The notes under the pieces: model-generated
Seen by the model: the letters and a program-made list of their open reading frames with translations, nothing else
What the model was told of the DNA's origin: nothing
Database searches by the model: none
Position numbers and translations under genes: made by a program
Shown: positions 36,981-44,557 of the stretch, piece after piece
How the letters are laid out: each line of letters opens with the position of its first letter
Numbering within the stretch: the stretch's first letter is position 1
Assembly: GCA_035378845.1 (NCBI GenBank)
Contig: DAOSUP010000001.1
Location: 111,390 to 175,389 of the forward strand
Reading direction: 5' to 3'
Origin: JAKOUL01 sp035378845
Lineage (GTDB): Bacteria > Dictyoglomota > Dictyoglomia > Dictyoglomales > Dictyoglomaceae
DNA length: 64,000 bases

Positions 36981-37548
36981 AGAGGAATCTACTAAAAGAT
37001 TGTTTATAGCTGTAGAATTTCCAGATGTAGTTAAGGATAAAATCCTTCTCTTTCAGAATGAACTGAAAAAAGTCGTAAGTGGTAATGTTAAATGGGTTGA
37101 AAGAGAAAATTTCCACATTACATTGAGATTCTTAGGAGAAATTCCAGAAGAAATGATAGAGGATATTAAAAAAATTATGGATGAGGTGGTAAAATATTTT
37201 TCTCCTTTTTATATATCCTTTGACATCTTTGGAGCTTTTCCCTCGTTAAATTCTCCAAGGGTTTTATGGATAGGCATAAAAGATGGATTAGAGGATCTTC
37301 AGACTCTTTATTCAGTTTTGGAAAAAAGAATAGTAATGGAAGGATTTCCAAAAGAAGATAAAAACTTTTCTCCTCATCTTACTATAGGTAGAGTTAAAGA
37401 TAGGATTAAGATAACTCAGGAGATAAAGATGCCTATTGAAGATAGGATTTATATTGATGAGATAATACTTTTTGAAAGTAAACTTACTCCTCAAGGTCCT
37501 ATTTATTCTCCTCTTTATAGATCAAAATTTCATAGAGAGACAACGTAA
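36961..37548 (+). CDS. thpR: RNA 2',3'-cyclic phosphodiesterase (ThpR)
   Basis: A 195-residue 2H phosphoesterase of the LigT/ThpR family, opening cyclic phosphates at RNA ends. The two HxTx motifs are FHITLRFLGE and PHLTIGRV. KRLFIAVEFPD opens the fold. It overlaps pgsA by 20 bases and has GGGGG upstream at a rather long spacing. The opposite gene end is a 165-base region before speD. Confidence 0.92.
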   Translation: MGKQYFKEESTKRLFIAVEFPDVVKDKILLFQNELKKVVSGNVKWVERENFHITLRFLGEIPEEMIEDIKKIMDEVVKYFSPFYISFDIFGAFPSLNSPRVLWIGIKDGLEDLQTLYSVLEKRIVMEGFPKEDKNFSPHLTIGRVKDRIKITQEIKMPIEDRIYIDEIILFESKLTPQGPIYSPLYRSKFHRETT

Positions 37549-37575
37549 TTTTGAAAAATTTTTAGAAAAACTGCA

Positions 37576-37600
37576 AAAAATGACAAAATATATCATTTTT
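37576..37600 (+). terminator. Weak hairpin after thpR
   Basis: AAAAATGA (37576-37583) pairs with TCATTTTT (37593-37600) around a 9-base loop, and T-rich sequence follows. The stem is almost all A/T, so termination here is uncertain, especially in a thermophile. Confidence 0.3.
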
Positions 37601-37644
37601 CTTTAAAATTTTCTGTTTATCTCTTGTTTTCTTCTGAAAAACTC

Positions 37645-37673
37645 TTGTCAAAAGCTTTTATTAATGATAGAAT
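37645..37673 (+). promoter_or_regulatory. Extended -10 promoter for speD-speE
   Basis: TTGTCA (37645-37650), 17 bases, TAGAAT (37668-37673) preceded by TGA, giving an extended -10. Predicted +1 near 37680, with a leader of about 34 bases holding AAAGGAGG before the GTG at 37714. Confidence 0.75.
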
Positions 37674-37713
37674 TGCATTCGTAAAAAATTCTATGAAAGG
37701 AGGCGGGACCGGA

Positions 37714-38133
37714 GTGAAAATCACAGGAAAGTCTCTGGGGAGGCATATATTAGCTGAGATGTATAATTGTAATAAGGAAATTTTAAATGATGTGGAAAAA
37801 ACCAAAGAGATAATGGTCAACGCAGCTGTTATTGCAGGAGCAGAGGTAGTGGAGGTAGTATTTCATAAATTTAGTCCTTATGGAGTTAGTGGGGTAGTAG
37901 TAATATCCGAATCACATCTTGCTATACATACTTGGCCTGAGTATGGATTTGCATCTGCAGACCTATTTACCTGTGGAGACCACATTAATCCCTGGAAGGC
38001 TTTTGAGTACTTGAATGAGTTCTTACAGGCAGAGCAGGTAGTTACTTTTGAAATGAAGCGTGGAATTTTGCCTATAGATGCAGGTAATTTTACTTATAAA
38101 CCGGAAGAAAAAGAAAGGGAAGGTGTAGGTTGA
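37714..38133 (+). CDS. speD: S-adenosylmethionine decarboxylase proenzyme, class 1B
   Basis: A 139-residue proenzyme that self-cleaves to give a pyruvoyl group and makes decarboxylated SAM. The cleavage site is the Ser in VVVISESHLAIHTWPEYG (Glu-Ser bond); the catalytic Cys is in ADLFTCGDHINPW. The opening KSLGRHILAEMYNC is the family's. I chose GTG 37714 because AAAGGAGG (37696-37703) sits just before it; the in-frame ATG at 37693 and TTG at 37624 would place this SD within the coding region. SpeE follows, forming a two-gene polyamine unit. Confidence 0.95.
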   Translation: MKITGKSLGRHILAEMYNCNKEILNDVEKTKEIMVNAAVIAGAEVVEVVFHKFSPYGVSGVVVISESHLAIHTWPEYGFASADLFTCGDHINPWKAFEYLNEFLQAEQVVTFEMKRGILPIDAGNFTYKPEEKEREGVG

Positions 38134-38168
38134 CTGGCTTTTAATAATATGGAAAAGGTGGATAAGAC

Positions 38169-39080
38169 ATGGATGCTTATTGGGTTATAGAAAAGAACCA
38201 TCCTAGTGAGATCCACTGGCATGGTGTTAGTAGATTTTATTATACTGGAGAGACTCATTACCAGAAAGTGGAGGTTATAGAAAGTACTTTCTATGGCAAA
38301 TGTCTTGTTCTGGATGGAAGAATACAGTCTAGCAAGAATGATGAATTTATATATCATGAAGCTATAGTCCATCCTGCACTGCTACTTCATCCAGCGCCCA
38401 AGAGAGTTTTAATTATAGGTGGAGCAGAAGGTGCTACTTTAAGAGAGGTTTTGAAACATAAAGACGTAGAAAAAGTTGTAATGGTAGATATAGATGAAGA
38501 AGTTGTAAAGATCTCTCAAGAGTACTTGCCTGAATGGTCTCAGGGAGCCTTTTCTGATGTTAGAGCCGAAGTTCTGTTTAGAGATGCAAGGGCTTATTTA
38601 GAGGAGACTTCTGAAAAATTTGATGTAATTATAAGTGATATTTCAGAACCTATGAAAGGAAGCCCTGCTGTAAAGTTATTTACCTATGAGTTTTATGAAA
38701 TTATGAAAAGGCGTCTTACAGAAAATGGTGTTTTTGTTATGCAAGCTGATACAACCCATCACTTGAAAATTTCTTTCCATTCAGTAATGAACTCTACTTT
38801 AAGAAAAATCTTCGGAAAAGTTAGATCTTATCAAGTATATGTTCCTGCTTATGATTTTATCTGGAGTTTTATTTTTGCAAGTGATAAAATAGATCCCAAA
38901 GAGATTTTGGAAGAAGATATAGATAATCGATTAAAAGAGAAGGATATAACTAATTTAAAGTTTTATGATGGGGAAACGCATAAAATGATGTTTTCTCTTC
39001 CCAAAAATATAAGGGAGTTAATAGAGAAAGAAGATAGAATTGCATACGATAATGCTCCTCTTTTCGCAGTAGAGGAATAA
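38169..39080 (+). CDS. speE: Spermidine synthase-type aminopropyltransferase
   Basis: A 303-residue aminopropyltransferase using decarboxylated SAM from SpeD. Key segments: YQKVEVIESTFYGKCLVLDG, DEFIYHEAIVHPALL, the SAM-type loop VLIIGGAEGATLREVLKH and YDFIWSFIFASD. The GGAEG in place of the commoner GGGDG and the protein's thermophile context make the acceptor uncertain: putrescine, agmatine or a longer polyamine. ATG 38169 follows AAGGTGG. Confidence 0.94.
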   Translation: MDAYWVIEKNHPSEIHWHGVSRFYYTGETHYQKVEVIESTFYGKCLVLDGRIQSSKNDEFIYHEAIVHPALLLHPAPKRVLIIGGAEGATLREVLKHKDVEKVVMVDIDEEVVKISQEYLPEWSQGAFSDVRAEVLFRDARAYLEETSEKFDVIISDISEPMKGSPAVKLFTYEFYEIMKRRLTENGVFVMQADTTHHLKISFHSVMNSTLRKIFGKVRSYQVYVPAYDFIWSFIFASDKIDPKEILEEDIDNRLKEKDITNLKFYDGETHKMMFSLPKNIRELIEKEDRIAYDNAPLFAVEE

Positions 39081-39093
39081 AAGGAGGTTCTTA

Positions 39094-39219
39094 ATGTTTT
39101 GCTGTGAGGATTGTCCATATTACAATGAGTGTCTAAATCATAAAGTGGGTTGTTGTGCACAGTGTCCTCACTACTCAGAATGCTACGATGTAAAAGAAAA
39201 TTACAATTCGGAAGGATAA
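39094..39219 (+). CDS. 41-residue protein with two CCxxCPxYxEC repeats
   Basis: A small ORF with an ideal AAGGAGG (39081-39087) six bases before its ATG. Eight of 41 residues are cysteine (3, 4, 7, 13, 20, 21, 24, 30), arranged as an exact internal duplication: CCEDCPYYNEC (3-13) and CCAQCPHYSEC (20-30), offset by 17. This looks like a pair of metal-binding knuckles, zinc or iron-sulfur. I recognise no family. It starts 13 bases after speE and is followed by another tiny gene and aroK, all co-directional, so probably one transcript. A real gene is supported by the SD, spacing and repeat. Confidence 0.75.
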   Translation: MFCCEDCPYYNECLNHKVGCCAQCPHYSECYDVKENYNSEG

Positions 39220-39226
39220 CTTAAAA

Positions 39227-39352
39227 ATGGCAAAAACAAAGAGTAGTAAAAACAAAAAAGAAAGAACTATAAGAATTGTAGCGTTAATAGTTGCAATCTT
39301 TTTCCTACTGAGCATTTTCATTATGTGGGGAGTATATTTTATTGGTAGATAA
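39227..39352 (+). CDS. 41-residue single-pass membrane protein
   Basis: A short basic N-terminus (MAKTKSSKNKKERTIR) is followed by one hydrophobic helix (residues about 17-39, VALIVAIFFLLSIFIMWGV) and ends in GR, giving an N-in topology by the positive-inside rule. It starts seven bases after the cysteine-rich gene and overlaps the aroK start by 11 bases, which supports coupled translation. There is only a weak GGA before the ATG (GGATAAC). Function unknown. Confidence 0.6.
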   Translation: MAKTKSSKNKKERTIRIVALIVAIFFLLSIFIMWGVYFIGR

Positions 39353-39869
39353 ACAAGATATTATCTCTTTTATAGGATTTATGGGTAGTGGAAAAAGTAC
39401 AGTTGGGTCTCTTTTGTCTGAAAGGTTAAATTTTCATTTCGTTGATCTTGATAAATATTTAGAAAAAGAAGAAAAAAAAAGTATAAATGAAATATTCGCT
39501 GATGAAGGGGAAGATTTCTTTAGAGATAGAGAATCCTATTATCTACAAAAGGTTTTACTAAAATCTAAAAACATCGTCCTTGCTACTGGTGGAGGAGTGA
39601 TACTTAGAGATGAAAATAGAAGCTTATTAAGAGAATATAGTTTTGTGATATATCTTAAAGGAGATTTTGATACATTAATAGAAAGACTTGAAAATACTTA
39701 CGAGAAAGAAAAGCGTCCTCTTCTTAAAAAAAGTAGAAAAGAACTTTACGAGTTATGGAAATATAGAAGTGATCTTTATGAAAGTACTGCTCATTTAATT
39801 ATTGAGGTGGATAACAAAACACCTTTTCAAATTGTTGAGGAGATTATAAATATATATGAAAAATTGTAA
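39342..39869 (+). CDS. aroK: Shikimate kinase
   Basis: A 175-residue P-loop kinase phosphorylating shikimate. Walker A GFMGSGKST follows FIG; the substrate-binding motifs FVDLDKYLEKEE, FFRDRESYYL and ATGGGVILRD are present, and the LID holds KRPLL. The start is TTG 39342, with GGGGAG (39327-39332) nine bases upstream, inside the preceding tiny gene. AroQ follows with a 14-base overlap. Confidence 0.95.
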   Translation: MVDKQDIISFIGFMGSGKSTVGSLLSERLNFHFVDLDKYLEKEEKKSINEIFADEGEDFFRDRESYYLQKVLLKSKNIVLATGGGVILRDENRSLLREYSFVIYLKGDFDTLIERLENTYEKEKRPLLKKSRKELYELWKYRSDLYESTAHLIIEVDNKTPFQIVEEIINIYEKL

Positions 39870-40299
39870 AATTTTGGTCATTCATGGACCAAACTTAAAT
39901 CTTTTAGGTAAACGTGAGCCTGAGATTTATGGGAATATAAATTTTGATTCTCTAAATGAACTTATCAGGAAGAAAGCAGAGGAAAAAGGATTTGAGGTAG
40001 AAATTCTTCAATCCAACTGGGAAGGACAGATTGTTGATTGGATTCAGAACTTAGGCGATAGAGTAGATTTCATAATTATTAATCCAGGAGCTTTTACTCA
40101 TTATAGCTATGCTATAAGGGATGCCATTTCCTCAATTAAAACTCCGGTCATAGAGGTCCATATAAGTAATATATACTCCAGAGAAGAATTCAGACATAAA
40201 TCTGTGATAGCTCCTGTAGCTTTAGGACAGATATCAGGGCTTGGAATTTATGGCTATCTTGCTGCTATAGATGTTATAGATTATCTTATAAAAATATAG
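39856..40299 (+). CDS. aroQ: 3-dehydroquinate dehydratase, type II
   Basis: A 147-residue type II dehydroquinase of the shikimate pathway. Motifs: IHGPNLNLLGKREPEIYG with the catalytic Tyr and Arg, EILQSNWEGQIVDWI, INPGAFTHYSYAIRDAI, and VIEVHISNIYSREEFRHKS. Last of the speD-to-aroQ run; it converges with pilT across a 75-base gap (40300-40374) in which I see only short A/T-rich sequence and no clear terminator. Confidence 0.97.
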   Translation: MKNCKILVIHGPNLNLLGKREPEIYGNINFDSLNELIRKKAEEKGFEVEILQSNWEGQIVDWIQNLGDRVDFIIINPGAFTHYSYAIRDAISSIKTPVIEVHISNIYSREEFRHKSVIAPVALGQISGLGIYGYLAAIDVIDYLIKI

Positions 40300-40374
40300 T
40301 TTTTCAATACTTCTAACCTAAAGATCTTATAATGCATCTTGCAATAATATATTTAACTACAGGAGAGATTTTGC

Positions 40375-41451
40375 TTAACCTGCAGTAATACCTTTAATAA
40401 TAAGCTCTAAATCTGATGGATTGGGGCTTGCCATTAGTGCCTCATTGTTATCTATAATATTGTTCTTATATAATTCAAACAAATGTTGATTAAAGGTTTG
40501 CATCCCTTCCATTCTTCCTTCTTGTATTACTCTTGGAATTTCTGCTAATTTATCTTCTCTAACCCATTTTCTTACAGTAGAAGTGCCTATTAGTACCTCA
40601 CAAGCTGGTACAAGTCCTGTATTATCTTTTCTTTTTAATAACCTTTGGGATATTATACCTACCAATGTATTTGAGAGCTGAAATCTTATTTGATTCTGTT
40701 GATGAGTAGGAAACATATCTACAATTCTGGAGATAGTAGAAGCTGCATCAATGGTATGAAGAGTACCAAGTACAAGATGTCCTGTTTCAGCAGCTTGAAG
40801 TGTTACAGAAACACTTTCTACATCTCTTAGTTCTCCCACCATAATTACATTAGGATCTTCTCTTAGCGCCATTTTGAGAGCTGAGAAAAATGAAGGTGTA
40901 TCAATGTTAACCTCACGTTGGGATATTAAAGATAGTTTATCAGTGAATACATACTCTATTGGATCTTCAATAGTAATGATATTTAAATTTTCATTTTGAT
41001 TAAGATATTCAATCATTGCTGCCAAAGTGGTAGATTTTCCTGAACCAGAAGGTCCAGTAACTAAAATAAGCCCTGCTTTTTTGGTGGCAAGACTTTTTAA
41101 AATTTGAGGGAGTCCTAATTCTTCTATAGAAGAGATGTTTAATTTAATGAGATGCATAGATATGCCTATTGTTTGCTTCTGCATGTATACATTTACCCTA
41201 AATCTTACTACATCCTTTTTTTCATAAGGGAAATCTACTTCTTTATCTCTAAGAAAGATCTCTTTTGCAGTAGGAGGCATAATGCTAAAAGCAAGACTCT
41301 CTGTTTCTTCTGGCGTAAGAGGATCTTCTTTTAAGAAAAGAATATCTTTTAAAATTCTTACGGCAGGAGGAGTTCCTGCTTTGAGATGTATATCGGATGC
41401 ATCTGAGTTTATTGCAAGATTCAAAATTTTCTCAAATTTTTCTTGATTAAT
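40375..41451 (-). CDS. pilT: PilT-type secretion/twitching ATPase, probable ATT start
   Basis: A hexameric ATPase of the PilT retraction family. SDASDIHLKAGTPP is the N-terminal PAS-like motif, then Walker A GPSGSGKST, the Asp-box, DPNVIMVGELRD (Walker B) and ETGHLVLGTLHTIDAA. TTG 41424 (349 residues) would cut off the family's first helix. In-frame codons upstream encode INQEKFEKILNL. ATT 41451 follows AAAGGGGGA (41466-41458) by six bases and comes one base after the plsX stop, so I place the start there (358 residues). No pilin or assembly gene is nearby. Confidence 0.88.
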   Translation of the reverse strand: MNQEKFEKILNLAINSDASDIHLKAGTPPAVRILKDILFLKEDPLTPEETESLAFSIMPPTAKEIFLRDKEVDFPYEKKDVVRFRVNVYMQKQTIGISMHLIKLNISSIEELGLPQILKSLATKKAGLILVTGPSGSGKSTTLAAMIEYLNQNENLNIITIEDPIEYVFTDKLSLISQREVNIDTPSFFSALKMALREDPNVIMVGELRDVESVSVTLQAAETGHLVLGTLHTIDAASTISRIVDMFPTHQQNQIRFQLSNTLVGIISQRLLKRKDNTGLVPACEVLIGTSTVRKWVREDKLAEIPRVIQEGRMEGMQTFNQHLFELYKNNIIDNNEALMASPNPSDLELIIKGITAG

Positions 41452-41452
41452 A

Positions 41453-42463
41453 TTAATTCCCCCTTTCTATAAGTTTTTTTAAACTATCATAAATTTTTCT
41501 ATTGACCTTCTGATTTATAACTTTTTCTGCTAATTTAATAGCATTCTTAATTGCTTTTGCTTTTGATCTTCCATGAGAAATTATGACTGGTTCATTTATA
41601 CCAAGTAATGGAGCACCTCCAAATTCGCTGTAATCTAAGTATCTTTTTATCCCTTTAAATTTAGGAGTTAAAAGTCCTCCAAGAATTTTACTCCATGTAG
41701 AGCTTTTCATTTCGGAAGATAGAAGTTCAAACATTATTTCTGCTACTCCTTCTGCAGTTTTTATAGCTATATTTCCTACGAATCCATCACATATTATTAC
41801 GTCTGCGATTCCTCTAAGGAGATCTTTTCCTTCTATATTCCCAACAAAATTTAAAAGAGGATTTGTTTTAAATAGATTAGTGGTCTCTTGTACTAAGAGA
41901 TTTCCTTTCCCTTCTTCTTCTCCTATACTAAGGAGTGCTACTTTTGGCTCTTTTACATTAAAAATCTCTTCCATGTAAATTTTCCCCATTATAGCAAATT
42001 GTTCTAACCATTCCTTTTTACAATCTACATTTGCACCTATATCTAATATTAAAGAGGGATGCGAAGTTATGGTAGGAAGAACTGTAGCTATAGCAGGCCT
42101 ATTAATCCCTTGTATTCTTCCCAAATATAATAAGGCGCTGCTCATTACAGCCCCCGTGTTTCCTGCAGAAACCATGCCGTCAACTCTGCCTTCTTTTAGA
42201 AGTTTTATACCTTGTACGATGGAAGAATTTTCCTTTTCTCTTACAGCAAAAGCAGGATGCTCATGCATATCAATTATTTGCTCAGTATGGAAGATCTCAA
42301 TCTGGTCTGATTTAAAATCATATTTTTTAAGTTCTTTTTCTATTTGTTCCTTCCTACCTACTAAGATAATAGTAGTATCTGTCTCTTTTGTAGCTTCCAC
42401 AGCTCCTTTGACAGTTTCCTCAGGTGCAAAATCTCCGCCCATAACATCCAATGCAATCTTCAT
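41453..42463 (-). CDS. plsX: Phosphate acyltransferase PlsX
   Basis: A 336-residue soluble acyl-ACP:phosphate acyltransferase making acyl-phosphate for phospholipids. Typical segments: KIALDVMGGDFAPEETVKGAVE, GMVSAGNTGAVMSSALLYLG, DIGANVDCK and CDGFVGNIAIKTAEG. The middle gene of rsmI-plsX-pilT; its end carries the SD for pilT. It has GAAAGGGG before its ATG. Confidence 0.96.
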   Translation of the reverse strand: MKIALDVMGGDFAPEETVKGAVEATKETDTTIILVGRKEQIEKELKKYDFKSDQIEIFHTEQIIDMHEHPAFAVREKENSSIVQGIKLLKEGRVDGMVSAGNTGAVMSSALLYLGRIQGINRPAIATVLPTITSHPSLILDIGANVDCKKEWLEQFAIMGKIYMEEIFNVKEPKVALLSIGEEEGKGNLLVQETTNLFKTNPLLNFVGNIEGKDLLRGIADVIICDGFVGNIAIKTAEGVAEIMFELLSSEMKSSTWSKILGGLLTPKFKGIKRYLDYSEFGGAPLLGINEPVIISHGRSKAKAIKNAIKLAEKVINQKVNRKIYDSLKKLIERGN

Positions 42464-42487
42464 TAATAAATCGCCCCTTTCTTAAAA

Positions 42488-43354
42488 TTATATCATGTTT
42501 TTGATTATTTCCTTTAATTTCAATGAAGCATTGTATACATCTCTTTTTTTAATCTGATATTTTATTGCTACTAAATTTATTGCATCTTTTAAAGAAACTT
42601 TTTGCTCTATAATCTCATTTATAATTAGCGCCTCGGTACTTAACATTTTTTCTTGTTCCTTTATAATATCTTCGGTATAATGTACTACTATTGTGTATTC
42701 TCCCTTTTCTTTGTAAGGATCTTCTTGTACCATTTTTTTAACCTCTTCTATTTTCCCATAATATGTTTTCTCAAAAAGCTTTGTTATTTCTCTACAGATG
42801 CATACTGTAGAGTTTGGGAACTCTTCTGTTATAATGTCTATAAGAGAAATAATCCTTTTTGGAGATTCATAAACGATAAAAGTTTTGATGCTTTTCTCTC
42901 TCATCATTTTTAGGCTTTTTACTCTCTTATCTTTCTCTTTTGGGAGAAATCCTAAAAAGTAAAATTGGTCTGTAGGAAGACCAGAAACTGATAATGTAGC
43001 CGTAAGCGAAGATGGACCTGGAATAGGTATAACTTCTATATTATTTTCTCTTGCTGCTTTTACAATTTTGTATCCCGGATCCGAGATGCATGGTGTCCCT
43101 GCATCAGAAACTAATACTACATCTGAGTTCTTTTCTAATAAATGCTCAAGAACTTGCTTAGTTCTTGTCTCTTCATTATATTTATGATAAGAAATTAGTT
43201 TTTTATTCTCTATATTATAAGCTTTTAGAAGGATCTGGATATGTCTTGTATCTTCTGCAGCAATAATACTACATCCCCTCAGGATTTCTAAGGCTCTGAT
43301 AGTTATATCCTTTAGATTCCCTATAGGAGTTGCTACTACATAAAGTTTCCCCAT
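42488..43354 (-). CDS. rsmI: 16S rRNA (cytidine1402-2'-O)-methyltransferase
   Basis: A tetrapyrrole-methylase-fold enzyme of 288 residues that ribose-methylates C1402 in the 30S P site. Motifs: LYVVATPIGNLKDIT, AAEDTRHIQILL, VSDAGTPCISDPGY and PIPGPSSLTATLSVSGL. No SD precedes ATG 43354, and the predicted RNA start is two bases before it, so the message is probably leaderless. It is first in an operon with plsX and pilT and is divergent from yicC. Confidence 0.96.
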   Translation of the reverse strand: MGKLYVVATPIGNLKDITIRALEILRGCSIIAAEDTRHIQILLKAYNIENKKLISYHKYNEETRTKQVLEHLLEKNSDVVLVSDAGTPCISDPGYKIVKAARENNIEVIPIPGPSSLTATLSVSGLPTDQFYFLGFLPKEKDKRVKSLKMMREKSIKTFIVYESPKRIISLIDIITEEFPNSTVCICREITKLFEKTYYGKIEEVKKMVQEDPYKEKGEYTIVVHYTEDIIKEQEKMLSTEALIINEIIEQKVSLKDAINLVAIKYQIKKRDVYNASLKLKEIIKNMI

Positions 43355-43362
43355 ACTTTATA

Positions 43363-43390
43363 ATTATAAAGTTATTTTTATACTTGGCAA
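43363..43390 (-). promoter_or_regulatory. Promoter for rsmI-plsX-pilT, near-leaderless
   Basis: On the minus strand TTGCCA (43385-43390), 16 bases, then a perfect TATAAT (43363-43368). Predicted +1 near 43356, two bases before the rsmI ATG. The -35 lies on top of the yicC -35 (43384-43389). Confidence 0.7.
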
Positions 43391-43412
43391 ATCTTTAAAG
43401 GTGAAGTAGAAT
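43384..43412 (+). promoter_or_regulatory. Promoter for yicC operon, near-leaderless
   Basis: TTGGCA (43384-43389), 17 bases, TAGAAT (43407-43412). Predicted +1 near 43419, three bases before ATG 43422, with no SD. The -35 overlaps the rsmI -35 on the other strand, so the two promoters should compete for polymerase. Confidence 0.7.
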
Positions 43413-43421
43413 TATACTTAG

Positions 43422-44279
43422 ATGAGGAGTATGACTGCTTCAGCATTTAGGGAATTTTCTGTAAATAGCCTAAACTTTTTTTTAGAACTTAAAGGCTATA
43501 ATCATCGTTTTTTAGATATTAGAATAAATGTTCCCGAAAGTATTTCATTCTTAGAGAAAAATATAATTAATGAAATAAAGAAATATGTAAAGAGAGGGTA
43601 TGTAATTTTTTCATTAAAAATTCTTAGAGAACGTGATTCAGCAATAAAACTTAACTTGTTTCTTTTAAACGAAATTCTGAAGAATTTAGGAGAAGTTACA
43701 GGTAGAAAGGAAACTATTGATAATTGGAAAGAAATACTTGCTAATCCTCAAATATTCATTATGGAGAATCCTGTTCTTGGGAAGGAAGATTGTGAAAAAG
43801 TTATAGGAGAGATAAATTTTTTGCTTCAGGATTTCTATAAGGTAAGAGAGATGGAAGGTAGAAGTATCCAGGTTGCTATAGAATATAGTCTTTCTCATGT
43901 GGAAGATTTATTGATGGGGATTAGAAAGGAGGAAGATTTGTGGCAGAGAGAAGCAAAAGACTTTTTGAAAAAGAAGCTAAAAGAGTTTGAATTTGAGGGT
44001 ATTGATGAAAGTAGATTATACCAGGAGCTTGCTCTTTTACTTATGAAAACAGATATTAATGAAGAAATTCAGAGACTTTCAGAGTTCGTTTTAAGATTTA
44101 AAGAGGAGTTACAAAAAGATGAAGTAGTAGGAAAAACTTTAGAATTTATACTCCAGGAAATGGGAAGAGAGATAAATACTCTTTCCAGTAAAACTGCAAA
44201 AACAAAGATTATGTTTTATTCTATAGAGATAAAAAGAGAATTGGAAAAAATGCGAGAATTAGTCTTAAATGTTGAGTAA
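43422..44279 (+). CDS. yicC: YicC/YloC family endoribonuclease
   Basis: A 285-residue protein. The N-terminus has RSMTASAFREF and LKGYNHRFLDIRINVP; the C-terminal DUF1732 region is LEFILQEMGREINTLSSKTA. Homologues (YicC, YloC) have endoribonuclease activity in published work, so RNA decay is likely. ATG 43422 gives MRSMT, close to the family's IRSMTG. It heads yicC-remA-gmk-rpoZ-priA-def-fmt, in the Bacillus order. Confidence 0.92.
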   Translation: MRSMTASAFREFSVNSLNFFLELKGYNHRFLDIRINVPESISFLEKNIINEIKKYVKRGYVIFSLKILRERDSAIKLNLFLLNEILKNLGEVTGRKETIDNWKEILANPQIFIMENPVLGKEDCEKVIGEINFLLQDFYKVREMEGRSIQVAIEYSLSHVEDLLMGIRKEEDLWQREAKDFLKKKLKEFEFEGIDESRLYQELALLLMKTDINEEIQRLSEFVLRFKEELQKDEVVGKTLEFILQEMGREINTLSSKTAKTKIMFYSIEIKRELEKMRELVLNVE

Positions 44280-44293
44280 AGGGGAGTGTAGAG

Positions 44294-44557
44294 ATGATAA
44301 AATTAATAAATATTGGGTTTGGTAACTTAGTAGTCAGTTCAAGGATTGTAGCTATAATAAGTCCTGATTCGGCTCCTATAAAAAGATTTTTATCTGATGC
44401 AAGGAGTAAAAATGAATTGATAGATGCTACTTATGGTAGGAAAACAAGAGCAGTATTGGTTTTAGATAGCGGACATATTGTTTTGTCTGCATTGCATCCA
44501 GAGACTATTGCTTCCCGTATAGAAGGAGAGGCAAAGGAAGAGGAGACAAATGGATGA
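44294..44557 (+). CDS. remA: RemA-like DNA-binding regulator (DUF370)
   Basis: An 87-residue DUF370 protein (INIGFGNLVVSSRIVAIISPDSAP, then VLDSGHIVLSALHPETIASRI). In Bacillus, RemA is a ring-forming activator of matrix and osmoprotection genes; its regulon here is unknown. GGGGAG precedes the ATG. It overlaps gmk by four bases, as in Bacillus (ylzA-gmk). Confidence 0.92.
   Translation: MIKLINIGFGNLVVSSRIVAIISPDSAPIKRFLSDARSKNELIDATYGRKTRAVLVLDSGHIVLSALHPETIASRIEGEAKEEETNG

Noticed and set aside
37624..37713. N-terminal extension of speD from TTG 37624
   Set aside because: It starts upstream of the promoter -10; the SD at 37696-37703 favours GTG 37714.
40328..40374. TATAAT and AGGAGAG followed by TTG near 40371, resembling a promoter and start
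   Set aside because: No -35 at the right distance and the frame stops after five codons.
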